This document shows positions 16,860 through 24,824 of a DNA stretch of 64,000 nt, piece by piece. This DNA comes from Bacteroidales bacterium (GTDB taxonomy: Bacteria > Bacteroidota > Bacteroidia > Bacteroidales > JAADJA01). Position 1 is the first letter of the stretch. Every line of letters starts with the position of its first letter. Where the stretch lies: assembly GCA_020438105.1 (NCBI GenBank), contig JAGQVE010000015.1:1-64000 (forward strand), given 5' to 3'. Under the pieces are notes generated by a model, which made no database searches, was not told the origin of the DNA, and worked only from the letters and a program-made list of their open reading frames with translations. A program made the translations under genes and the position numbers.

Positions 16860-18597
16860 CATTTACAACATCATCAATCATATCAAAACCGTTTGTGATC
16901 AAAGTTTTGAGAGCAGGCCTTGTTTTTCTTAACTTTTCGAGGTGCTTGCGCAGATCATCTCTGAATTTATCAGTTCCAAACTTACTGGCTAGTTCAAGCA
17001 ATTCCATCATGATCAGCCATTCATTTGGATATGCTTTGTTAACTTGTTCATAAATTTTAAGCAGCGGTGCTTCTGTATAATTGCCTTGTCGAAGCTCCCT
17101 CACCTCTTTATAAAGGTCATGGAGCTTTTTCGCTTCTTCAGTATGATTGATTTTATGTGTTTTTTCAGCCGGAGCCTCAAAAGTCAACCCAAAAGCATCC
17201 GCATCTGCAGGCCCCTGGAATGCAGATACGATCTGGTTACCAACAGCCATGTCGTAAGTACCCCATGATGGTTCAAACAATGTTTTATCCTGATAGGTAA
17301 CAGTGCAATTATTGAAAGTCATTAATATGATTTTACCTTTTCGACGAACCACCTGCTCAAGTCTTCCTTTCAACAAAATGCCTGATTCAAATACAAGTTC
17401 AACATCCCGGCCCTCCTCGATTCCATTGCGCCGAAGATCATTATCTTTGAACATCTCAAGCGGCGTGTAAAGGTTTTTAAGTCCACCAATCGGTGATGAA
17501 AATCCATCTTTATGATATTTTTTCCCATGCCCCTCCAACTGCTCATCATAATAACTCAGGGCACTTGCACTGCCCATCCGAAACCAAATAGGTTCGCCAT
17601 TATCAGCCAGATATTCAGCAAGAGTTCCACTTACCTGCAAGCCCGAAGAATAAACGACAGTTGCCGTGGTTTTACTTTCCAGCGCTTTTTGCAATCCATA
17701 AATACCGCCTTTGCGTAAAGCCATCCTGTCGGCGAATTCATTTAAAACCGCTGTTAAATTTTCAAAATCAGGGGTTACAAATAATTGGGGCTGACGGGTA
17801 GTAATATCAAAATTATAATTTACAGCATCAATGGTATAAGGTATCTTAACAACATCCGCTTGCAGGGATGAAAAACTTTCTCCAATGCTGGATAACAAAC
17901 CGGCACCGTATATTTTAGGCTTACGCAAATCACCGATCAAACCGTACTCAACGGTCCACCAATGAAGGTTGCGGATCAATGACATCTCGGACATGGTTAT
18001 CAGGCCACCCTGCAATTCGGCCAGTTTTTTCTCGGCTTTTGAAATATCTTTCTTATTGGTATATGGATCTGCTTTTAAAATGGATAAATGACGTATTGCA
18101 CTGTAAATCTCATAATCTTTGGCAGATGAAAAAGCCCTGGCTCCTATTTTACCGAATAGTTGCAAATATTCGGCATACTGCGGGTCAGCAATGATGGGAG
18201 CATGCCCAGCAGCTTCATGAATAATATCCGGTGCCGGCGTATATTCAATTTGATCCATTGGCCTGATATCAGCTGCGATTACCAGTACGTTGTAAGCCTG
18301 AAACTCCATAAAAGCAGAAGGAGGAATAAACCCGTCCACAGCCACAGCTGCCCACCCGATCTCCTTCAAAATCCTGTTCATCCCATACATGTGTGGGATT
18401 TCATTGATACTAACACCGGTTTTTTCTAAACCTTCGGTATATGAGTGGTGGGCAACTTTGCTCAGGTACCGCACATTTTGTTTCATCACATAGCGCCACA
18501 ACGCATGATCCTGCGGTGTATAATCGTTGTAGGGCTGATCGATGACCAGGTTTAACAAGTGTTTGGGCAACTTCTCAAGAACTTCATTCATTTCCAT
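16834..18597 (-). CDS. phhA: Aromatic amino acid (phenylalanine) hydroxylase, long form
   Basis: A 587-aa pterin-dependent monooxygenase expected to turn phenylalanine into tyrosine, feeding the convergent tyrosine-degradation operon. The iron site is visible: His127 and His132 in PDIIHEAAGHAPI and Glu217 in WWTVEYGLIGD. IGWAAVAVDGFIPPSAFMEF and YGAGLLSSIGES are also family sequence. Compared with the human enzyme, about 45 extra residues (rich in Lys/Glu, around 160-205) lie between the second His and the Glu. A long C-terminal region of about 250 residues replaces the tetramerisation tail, and there is no N-terminal ACT domain. This long form is known in Bacteroidota. Phenylalanine as substrate is inferred from family and context. 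Confidence 0.9.
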   Translation of the reverse strand: MEMNEVLEKLPKHLLNLVIDQPYNDYTPQDHALWRYVMKQNVRYLSKVAHHSYTEGLEKTGVSINEIPHMYGMNRILKEIGWAAVAVDGFIPPSAFMEFQAYNVLVIAADIRPMDQIEYTPAPDIIHEAAGHAPIIADPQYAEYLQLFGKIGARAFSSAKDYEIYSAIRHLSILKADPYTNKKDISKAEKKLAELQGGLITMSEMSLIRNLHWWTVEYGLIGDLRKPKIYGAGLLSSIGESFSSLQADVVKIPYTIDAVNYNFDITTRQPQLFVTPDFENLTAVLNEFADRMALRKGGIYGLQKALESKTTATVVYSSGLQVSGTLAEYLADNGEPIWFRMGSASALSYYDEQLEGHGKKYHKDGFSSPIGGLKNLYTPLEMFKDNDLRRNGIEEGRDVELVFESGILLKGRLEQVVRRKGKIILMTFNNCTVTYQDKTLFEPSWGTYDMAVGNQIVSAFQGPADADAFGLTFEAPAEKTHKINHTEEAKKLHDLYKEVRELRQGNYTEAPLLKIYEQVNKAYPNEWLIMMELLELASKFGTDKFRDDLRKHLEKLRKTRPALKTLITNGFDMIDDVVNVRIEPSVA

Positions 18598-18625
18598 AGT
18601 AGAACCGGTGTTTTAAGTTAACACA

Positions 18626-18633
18626 CAAATATA
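18626..18633 (-). promoter_or_regulatory. -7 element for the aromatic amino acid hydroxylase gene
   Basis: The minus strand reads TATATTTG, a full TAnnTTTG match, 28 bases before the ATG at 18597. No clear TTTG -33 box is seen. Confidence 0.5.
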
Positions 18634-18714
18634 TCAATCTTTTTCAATGTGGGAATTGCTTGCTGTGAATTAATATTATTCGTTACTATACCTATTATTT
18701 AACAGTGCATTTTG

Positions 18715-18722
18715 TACTTTTG
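18715..18722 (+). promoter_or_regulatory. -7 element for the branching-enzyme gene
   Basis: TACTTTTG, a full consensus match, lies 20 bases before the ATG at 18743. The -33 region is AT-rich without a clear TTTG. Confidence 0.5.
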
Positions 18723-18742
18723 TTTACCCTAACTCATCAACT

Positions 18743-20758
18743 ATGCCCTCAAAAAAGTTAAAGCTTGTTAAGGATGACCCCTGGTTGCAACCGGTAGAAG
18801 GTCAGGTTTTGGACAGATATAACCGTTATCATCAGAAGCTTCATGAAATTAGTGACAACTTTGGTAGCATTGAGCAATTCGCCGATGGTTACATGTACTT
18901 CGGGATTAATTACGATGCAAAGCAAAAAGCATATGTCTACAGGGAGTGGGCTCCGGAAGCTTTCAACCTTTATTTGACAGGCGATTTTAACCAGTGGCAA
19001 AAACACTCTCATCCACTTAAAAAGGACAAGTATGGAGTTTGGGAAATCATGCTTCCTGAAAATGATTACAAAGAGGCTCTTACCCACGGATCAAAAGTTA
19101 AAGTGCTCGTAAATTCGCGAAAAGGAGAACAGTTCAGGATACCGGCCTACATTAAGAGGGCTGTTCAGGATGAAGATACAAAAAACTTCACCGGTCAGGT
19201 TTGGTTACCCAAACAATTTAACTGGCCAAAGCTGCAAAAGACCGATAACAAAGTTGGCGACCTGTTTATTTATGAATGCCATGTGGGAATGGCCCAGGAA
19301 AAGGAAGGAGTGGGCACCTACACCGAGTTTAAGGATAATATTTTGCCCCGTGTGAAAAAGCTTGGTTACAATGCCATTCAAATGATGGCAATTCAGGAAC
19401 ATCCCTATTATGGTTCGTTTGGTTATCATGTATCAAACTTTTTTGCTCCCTCCTCCCGCTTCGGAACGCCCGAAGAATTAAAAGAACTGATTAAAGAAGC
19501 CCACAAACTGGGGATACTGGTCATTTTGGATATTGTCCATTCGCATACAGTGAAAAATACGGTGGAGGGCATCAATGAGTTTGATGGTTCGGATGCACAA
19601 TATTTTCACCCTGGCAATCGTGGAGATCACCCGCAATGGGATTCCAAACTTTTTGATTACGGTAAAACAGAAGTGCTCCGATTTTTACTTTCCAATCTGA
19701 AATACTGGCTTAATGAATTTCATTTTGATGGATTCAGGTTTGATGGCGTCGGTTCGATGATGTACCACCACCATGGGAATGAATCCATCGACAGCCAGGA
19801 AAAATATTTCACACAGGGCGTTGAGTGGGATGCTATTACTTATCTTCAGCTCGCCAATAAGCTCATCCATGATCTCAATCCAAATGCAATTACGATTGCT
19901 GAAGATGTAACCGGAATGCCCGGACTTACAGCTCCCCTTGAGGATGGCGGACTGGGCTTCAACTTTCGATTGGGAATGGGTATCCCCGATTTCTGGATTA
20001 AAATACTGAAAGAAAGAAAAGACGAAGACTGGAATATCTATGAGCTGTGGAATACACTTAATGACCGTATACCCTTTGTAAAAACGGTTGCTTATGCTGA
20101 ATCGCATGACCAAGCCCTGGTAGGTGATAAAACGCTTGCTTTCTGGCTGATGGATAAAGAAATGTACTGGCACATGGCCAAAGATGACCCGGATCTTACC
20201 ATTGAAAGAGGAATTGCGTTGCATAAAATGATCCGCTTATTTACACTTGCCCTTGGCGGAGATGCTTACATGACTTTTATGGGCAATGAATTCGGGCATC
20301 CTGAGTGGATCGACTTCCCGCGTGAGGGCAATGGCTGGAGTTATAAGTACGCCCGTCGTCAATGGTCGCTGGTGGATAGCCCCGACTTAAAATACCAGTT
20401 TCTTTCAGCATTTGATGCTGCAATGATCAACATAATCAAAGAAAACAAGATCATGTCGGCCATGTACGGACAGCAACTTAACATGGATGAGTGGAATAAA
20501 ACCATCGTTTTTGAGCGGAACAACCTGATCTTTATTTTCAACTGGCACATCAATCATTCAGTTCCTGATTATGAATTTAGGGTTCCAAATGCCGGGACTT
20601 ATCAAATAATCCTGAATAGCGATAATGCACAATTCGGCGGACACGGCAGAATTGACGACAACCAGGAATATCATACGTTTCAAAAGGATCATGATCCTGC
20701 ATTTTATTTGAGAATATACAACACTAACCGGACTGCAATCGTATTAAAAAAGATTTAG
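18743..20758 (+). CDS. 1,4-alpha-glucan branching enzyme (eukaryote-like GH13_8 type)
   Basis: A 671-aa enzyme that makes alpha-1,6 branches in glycogen. The order is an N-terminal CBM48-like domain (about residues 50-140, with YREWAPEAFNLYLTGDFNQW), a GH13 catalytic barrel (about 160-560) and a C-terminal beta domain. The catalytic residues are visible: Asp334 in FRFDGVGSM, Glu387 in ITIAEDVTG and Asp456 in AESHDQALVG. The sequence resembles the GH13_8 branching enzymes of eukaryotes and some bacteria more than the E. coli GlgB type. No other glycogen gene is next to it; an alpha-amylase-family gene is far away at 45 kb. A VTT membrane protein follows 9 bases later and is probably cotranscribed. 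Confidence 0.92.
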   Translation: MPSKKLKLVKDDPWLQPVEGQVLDRYNRYHQKLHEISDNFGSIEQFADGYMYFGINYDAKQKAYVYREWAPEAFNLYLTGDFNQWQKHSHPLKKDKYGVWEIMLPENDYKEALTHGSKVKVLVNSRKGEQFRIPAYIKRAVQDEDTKNFTGQVWLPKQFNWPKLQKTDNKVGDLFIYECHVGMAQEKEGVGTYTEFKDNILPRVKKLGYNAIQMMAIQEHPYYGSFGYHVSNFFAPSSRFGTPEELKELIKEAHKLGILVILDIVHSHTVKNTVEGINEFDGSDAQYFHPGNRGDHPQWDSKLFDYGKTEVLRFLLSNLKYWLNEFHFDGFRFDGVGSMMYHHHGNESIDSQEKYFTQGVEWDAITYLQLANKLIHDLNPNAITIAEDVTGMPGLTAPLEDGGLGFNFRLGMGIPDFWIKILKERKDEDWNIYELWNTLNDRIPFVKTVAYAESHDQALVGDKTLAFWLMDKEMYWHMAKDDPDLTIERGIALHKMIRLFTLALGGDAYMTFMGNEFGHPEWIDFPREGNGWSYKYARRQWSLVDSPDLKYQFLSAFDAAMINIIKENKIMSAMYGQQLNMDEWNKTIVFERNNLIFIFNWHINHSVPDYEFRVPNAGTYQIILNSDNAQFGGHGRIDDNQEYHTFQKDHDPAFYLRIYNTNRTAIVLKKI

Positions 20759-20767
20759 AAAAAAGTA

Positions 20768-21349
20768 ATGAGTGCAGCAATAGTTGGTGACAAAACGGGA
20801 TTTTTCCTGAGAAACTTCGGCAAGGGACTGCTGTGGCTGGTAATACTGATTGGAGCATTCGTTTTAATAAGGCAAAATGTAGATATCAGCTTCAAAGAAA
20901 AGCTGGAACCTTTTTTTGAAAACACCTCCCTGATTTTATTAATCTATTCCCTTTCCGAAATTCTATTCGGCATTTTTCCTCCCGAGTTATTTATGCTTTG
21001 GGCTTTACGAACCGGAAACATAGTTGATTACAGTCTTTATATTTTGCTTTTTGCAACCATATCCTACATAGCCGGGTTTATTGGATACCTGTTTGGCGCT
21101 TACCTGCAAACAACCATCTATTTCCGGTATGCCCGTAAACGTTTCCTTGGGAAATATCACAGTTTATTGCAGAAATACGGAGTTTTTCTGATCCTGGTGG
21201 CAGCACTCACGCCCCTGCCCTTTTCGGCTATCAGCATGCTGGTGGGTTCATTGCATTATCCCATGCGCAGATACCTACTTTGGGCGTTATCACGTTTTTT
21301 AAGATATGCGGTTTATGCAATCATTATTTGGGAAGTGGGACTGTTTTAG
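20768..21349 (+). CDS. VTT/DedA-like small membrane protein
   Basis: A 193-aa protein with about five hydrophobic segments (roughly 15-35, 48-70, 80-110, 130-155 and 165-190). The pattern YGVFLILVAALTPLPFSAIS followed by MLVGSLHYPMRRY resembles the VTT (SNARE-associated/DedA/YqaA) fold, whose members act in membrane-lipid or envelope homeostasis. It lacks further recognisable domains. It follows the branching enzyme by 9 bases and converges on the thioredoxin-like gene with only 6 bases between them. The function is inferred from the fold only. Confidence 0.75.
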   Translation: MSAAIVGDKTGFFLRNFGKGLLWLVILIGAFVLIRQNVDISFKEKLEPFFENTSLILLIYSLSEILFGIFPPELFMLWALRTGNIVDYSLYILLFATISYIAGFIGYLFGAYLQTTIYFRYARKRFLGKYHSLLQKYGVFLILVAALTPLPFSAISMLVGSLHYPMRRYLLWALSRFLRYAVYAIIIWEVGLF

Positions 21350-21355
21350 TCTATT

Positions 21356-21847
21356 TTAGTAGTTTTCCGGGTCAATAGCTGCAGGCGACCAATGTTTTAA
21401 AAAATCCAGTACTTTTTTCTCATCATAACCCTCTCCCTTTTCAACATAGGCGCTGTTTTGGGTGTGTATCCGGTTTCCATCAGCATCCAGAATCACAAAA
21501 ACAGGAAATCCAAATCGTTGCGGGTAATCCAGGTCGGCCAAAATATCGAGGTTTTTATTTTCGCGGCTGTAATTCAGTAAAACAAAAACATAATCAGCAT
21601 GAAGTGTTGAATCGATTGCTGCATTTTCGTGTATGAATTTATGAAAACTCATGCACCATTTGCACCAATTTCCACCAATCATCAAAAAAACATGTTTATC
21701 CTCTGCTTTGGCTTTGGCAACGGCATCGTTTATTTGTTTATGACCGTCGAGGGCCGGATCATAAGGCTGCTCCGATTGGGCAAACAGCCTCCCTGAAACT
21801 ATCGATAGAGTAAGGGCTATCATTAACAGATTTACTTTTAACTTCAT
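21356..21847 (-). CDS. Exported thioredoxin-fold protein
   Basis: A 163-aa protein with a signal peptide (KLKVNLLMIALTLSIVSGRL) and a thioredoxin fold. The redox motif NWCKWC holds Cys62 and Cys65, and FGFPVFVILDADGNRI supplies the cis-proline region. The Trp preceding Cys65 differs from the usual CGPC or CxHC, as in Bacteroidota 'thioredoxin family' proteins of the DUF255/YyaL-like side. It should act as a periplasmic thiol oxidoreductase or reductase; partners are unknown. Only one base separates it from the upstream zinc-ribbon gene, so the two are cotranscribed. Confidence 0.85.
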   Translation of the reverse strand: MKLKVNLLMIALTLSIVSGRLFAQSEQPYDPALDGHKQINDAVAKAKAEDKHVFLMIGGNWCKWCMSFHKFIHENAAIDSTLHADYVFVLLNYSRENKNLDILADLDYPQRFGFPVFVILDADGNRIHTQNSAYVEKGEGYDEKKVLDFLKHWSPAAIDPENY

Positions 21848-21848
21848 T

Positions 21849-22094
21849 TTATTCAGTTTGATTTACTTTACTTTCATATTCGAAACGTGATAATTTTTTA
21901 CCTTGTTTACATATGGGGCACATTTCACCAAATTCAGTTTTAACGGGCACCACCGGAATAAAAAACAGGGAAAACCAGGTAGTAACTTTACTTAATATCC
22001 AGCGGGAGCTGTTATGACAATGAAAACAATAGCCTGCATTCGAAAATGAGCGATTATTATATGATTTATGTCCTACTCCAAAAATGATCAGCAT
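21849..22094 (-). CDS. Small zinc-ribbon protein
   Basis: Start set at ATG 22094 (MLIIFGVGHKSYN), which matches the family opening 'iiFG'; the longer frame from 22124 adds ISSINLHIS without similarity. The 81-aa protein has two cysteine pairs, CFHCH near residue 24 and CPICKQGKK near residue 59. These flank the conserved WILSKVTTWFSLFFIPVVPV segment, typical of a zinc-ribbon family widespread in bacteria. It is probably membrane-associated through that hydrophobic segment. The function is unknown. It shares an operon with the thioredoxin-like gene. Confidence 0.8.
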   Translation of the reverse strand: MLIIFGVGHKSYNNRSFSNAGYCFHCHNSSRWILSKVTTWFSLFFIPVVPVKTEFGEMCPICKQGKKLSRFEYESKVNQTE

Positions 22095-22211
22095 TGAGAT
22101 GTGTAAATTTATTGAACTAATCATTAAAACAGCATTTGCAGGATTTAGTTTGAAACAATCTTTTATAAAAATCGCTGTTATTATTATTTGATCAAAATTT
22201 AAAACTTGCCC

Positions 22212-22772
22212 ATGAAGAAAACTATTCTTTTTATTTTCATGACGCTTTCCATATTATCTTGCAAATCGCAGCAATTTAAAAATTACAACAAACCCCTTGC
22301 TGAGCTATTATCAGATAGTCTTTTTTTAAATAAACCAGTAATAGTATGTGTTGAGAAATCAAAATACAAATTATCGATTATGATTGATTCAATCACTGTT
22401 AAGGCTTATCCTGTAGTATTTGGTGGCAATCCGATTGATGACAAATTGAAGCAGGGAGATAAATGCACACCGGAAGGCAAATTTAAAATTAGAACCAAAT
22501 ATCCTCACCAATCCTGGTCGAAATTTATCTGGATTGATTATCCAAATGAGGATTCGTGGGCAAAGCACAAACAGGCAAAAGCAGTCAACAAAATCCCGGA
22601 AAATGCAAATATTGGCGGAGAAATTGGTATTCATGGAGTTCCGGAAGGGATGGATTATTTAATTGACAATCGGATAAACTGGACCCTGGGTTGCATTTCA
22701 ATGAAGAATATTGATGTGGAGGAAATTTATCCATATTTGAATGAAAATACGGAAGTAAAAATAGTTCACTAA
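22212..22772 (+). CDS. L,D-transpeptidase (YkuD-like) lipoprotein
   Basis: Start at ATG 22212 (MKKTILFIFMTLSILSCKSQ); an upstream TTG at 22206 is rejected. The N terminus is a lipoprotein signal with lipobox Cys17, so it should be anchored in the envelope. The catalytic pattern is visible: EIGIHGVPEG with His141 and WTLGCISM with the nucleophile Cys161. By family it crosslinks peptidoglycan stem peptides or attaches proteins to them, though many Bacteroidota YkuD proteins are uncharacterised. It lies 26 bases before three overlapping lipid-enzyme genes on the same strand, so it is probably in their operon. Confidence 0.88.
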   Translation: MKKTILFIFMTLSILSCKSQQFKNYNKPLAELLSDSLFLNKPVIVCVEKSKYKLSIMIDSITVKAYPVVFGGNPIDDKLKQGDKCTPEGKFKIRTKYPHQSWSKFIWIDYPNEDSWAKHKQAKAVNKIPENANIGGEIGIHGVPEGMDYLIDNRINWTLGCISMKNIDVEEIYPYLNENTEVKIVH

Positions 22773-22798
22773 TTTTAGCTCAAATTTCCGCTGAAAAC

Positions 22799-23368
22799 AT
22801 GCCTGTAAATAAAAACCTACCCAATATTATTTCCTCCTATCGTTTGGTGGCATTTCCATTTTTGATCTTTTTTGCAATTCAAAGGATGGAAGTAATATTT
22901 GCATGGCTTCTTATAATCAACCTGTTGTCTGATATTCTGGATGGATATATAGCCAGGAAATTTAAATTAACAACTCAGCTAGGTGCCCGACTTGACTCAA
23001 TTGCTGATATCGGTACATACATCGCGGCTTTTTGTGGTGTTTTCGTATTTAAACTGGATGTATTCAGTGACCATTTATTAAGCTTTGGAATATTTATAAC
23101 ATTATTTATTTTATCAAATATTTTATCATTTGTAAAATTTGGCAGATTGCCCAGTCTGCATCTGTATTCATGGAAAATCGGTGGGTATATTCAGGGTGCA
23201 TTTTTTATATGGCTTTTTGCTGTAGGTTTTAACTTGCCATTTTATTTCTTTATGATTTCATGGGGTATACTTGCTTTTACAGAGCACATAATTATTCAAT
23301 TAATAATTGACGAAATGAAATCAAATGCAAAAGGACTGTATTGGATTTTAAAAGATAAAAAGCATTGA
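22799..23368 (+). CDS. CDP-alcohol phosphatidyltransferase
   Basis: A 189-aa membrane enzyme with about five hydrophobic segments. The family signature DxxDGxxAR-x8-GxxxDxxxD is complete: Asp45, Asp48, Gly49, Ala52, Arg53, Gly62, Asp66 and Asp70 (SDILDGYIARKFK, then LGARLDSIAD). It transfers a phosphatidyl-type group from a CDP-lipid to an alcohol acceptor. The acceptor cannot be read from sequence; glycerol phosphate, inositol phosphate or another alcohol is possible. Its stop overlaps a TTG start of the CdsA-like gene, followed by an ATGA-coupled kinase-like gene. The order suggests a three-enzyme lipid pathway at the inner membrane. Confidence 0.92.
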   Translation: MPVNKNLPNIISSYRLVAFPFLIFFAIQRMEVIFAWLLIINLLSDILDGYIARKFKLTTQLGARLDSIADIGTYIAAFCGVFVFKLDVFSDHLLSFGIFITLFILSNILSFVKFGRLPSLHLYSWKIGGYIQGAFFIWLFAVGFNLPFYFFMISWGILAFTEHIIIQLIIDEMKSNAKGLYWILKDKKH

Positions 23369-24087
23369 TATTACAATTGTACATATTGGTGGCGCTTTAC
23401 TTTTTAGCAGGTGCAATTGCTATTATAAAATTAAATGGAGGAAAATCTGGTGATTTAAAAAAGTTGGCCTGGTTAAAATACCTGGTTTATCTGATAATAG
23501 TGGTATCTGTACTTTCGCTAATTATTTTCACAGTGTGGGGATTTTTCCTTCTTGCACTTTTTATTATAATTGGTGGTTCGGTTGAGATTATTTCAATGTT
23601 CGGCAAAATAAAAACACCACTGACTTTCATAATGATTTTTATGTTTTATCTGTTAATCAGTTTTTGTTTTTTACTTTTTACAAAAATTGATTACCAATAC
23701 AGCGTGCTGGTTTATTTGGTAGTTGCGATTTTTGATGGCATGAGTCAAGTTGGTGGACAAATGTTTGGTAATCGAAAATTAGTTCCTTCAATTAGCCCTC
23801 AAAAAACTGTTTCCGGATTAATAAGCGGAATAATATTTAGCGGGATTACGATTATAATTCTAGCAAAAATCCTCCATTTAAATTTTGGGCTATTGCCATT
23901 CTTTTATTTAATCATAGTCGGCCCTGCTTTTATCGGCGATTTGTTGGCCTCTTTGCTGAAAAGAAAAACTAATATTAAAGATTTCAGTTCAGTTATTCCT
24001 GGTCATGGAGGAATACTCGACAGGTTTGATAGTTTACTAATGAGTGGAGCATTATTTTATGTGGCTTTCAAATTAATGGAAATATGA
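23365..24087 (+). CDS. CdsA-type phosphatidate cytidylyltransferase
   Basis: A 240-aa multi-spanning protein (about seven or eight hydrophobic segments). The full cytidylyltransferase signature lies at residues 196-222 (SLLKRKTNIKDFSSVIPGHG then GILDRFD) and includes the metal-binding Asp residues. It activates a phosphorylated lipid with CTP to a CDP-lipid, the donor needed by the enzyme encoded just upstream. No in-frame ATG exists near the 5' end. Start candidates are TTG 23365 (overlapping the preceding TGA), TTG 23377, TTG 23386 and GTG 23389; TTG 23365 is taken because of the coupling geometry. It is shorter than housekeeping CdsA (about 270-285 aa) and is probably a paralogue. Confidence 0.88.
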   Translation: MILQLYILVALYFLAGAIAIIKLNGGKSGDLKKLAWLKYLVYLIIVVSVLSLIIFTVWGFFLLALFIIIGGSVEIISMFGKIKTPLTFIMIFMFYLLISFCFLLFTKIDYQYSVLVYLVVAIFDGMSQVGGQMFGNRKLVPSISPQKTVSGLISGIIFSGITIIILAKILHLNFGLLPFFYLIIVGPAFIGDLLASLLKRKTNIKDFSSVIPGHGGILDRFDSLLMSGALFYVAFKLMEI

Positions 24088-24758
24088 AAATAGAAATATT
24101 ATATGTGATCATTTATGTTTTCTACTTTTGTGGATTACTTCTTATCACTGAATATTTGCATAAAAAATGGATTAAAAATCCTGAAATAACAAGAAAGCTG
24201 GCTCATGTAACCTCAACCTTAAGCTGCATTTTATTCCCGCTTCTTTTTAAACAACATTGGTGGGTGCTGATTTTAGGAATAATTTTCACATTGTTGCTTT
24301 ATATTGCGAAAAAAAGAAAATTATTTTCCTCCATCGAAAATGTTGGGAGGATAACAATTGGCTCCGTTCTCCTGCCTGTATCAATCTATCTTATTTTTTT
24401 AATCTCTGTGCAATTAAGGGATTTTTTACTTTTTATTATTCCTTTGCTAATTTTGGGCATTAGCGACCCACTTGCTGGTTTAGCTGCAATATTACCCGGC
24501 ACAAGCCGAAAAAAAGTCAGGCTGGGAAATTTGGAATTGAACAAAACATATCTTGGATCAATCCTGTTTTTTTCATCATCGTTTGCTATTGGGCTTTTGG
24601 TATTTCTGGTAAATGATTTCCGATTTCAATATGCATTTATTTATGCATTTGCCATCGCCGCTATCAGTTCATTAGCGGAAGTATTGAGCGGCAGAGGACT
24701 GGATAACCTGACTATTCCTGTAAGTATTGAAATCCTTCTGGTTCTTTTCATTATATGA
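24084..24758 (+). CDS. Dolichol/phytol-kinase-like (CTP-dependent lipid kinase) protein
   Basis: A 224-aa protein with six or seven membrane segments. NPEITRKLAHVTSTLSCILF and ISDPLAGLAAILPG match the SEC59/VTE5/DGK1 family of CTP-dependent kinases that phosphorylate dolichol, phytol or diacylglycerol. LNKTYLGSILFFSSSF and the late AEVLSGRGLDNLTIPV also fit that family. The substrate here is unknown. The ATG overlaps the CdsA-like stop (ATGA), so translation is coupled. In reaction order this enzyme would come first: lipid alcohol to lipid phosphate, then CdsA-like activation, then head-group transfer. Confidence 0.82.
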   Translation: MKIEILYVIIYVFYFCGLLLITEYLHKKWIKNPEITRKLAHVTSTLSCILFPLLFKQHWWVLILGIIFTLLLYIAKKRKLFSSIENVGRITIGSVLLPVSIYLIFLISVQLRDFLLFIIPLLILGISDPLAGLAAILPGTSRKKVRLGNLELNKTYLGSILFFSSSFAIGLLVFLVNDFRFQYAFIYAFAIAAISSLAEVLSGRGLDNLTIPVSIEILLVLFII

Positions 24759-24824
24759 AGCAGTTACAGTATTTAAACAATCTTATTGATTTGCCGTTAT
24801 TTAAAAAAACCAACTTATTTTTTT

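Noticed and set aside
22206-22211. TTG start two codons before the L,D-transpeptidase ATG
   Set aside because: ATG 22212 starts a standard lipoprotein signal (MKKTILF) and needs no rare start.
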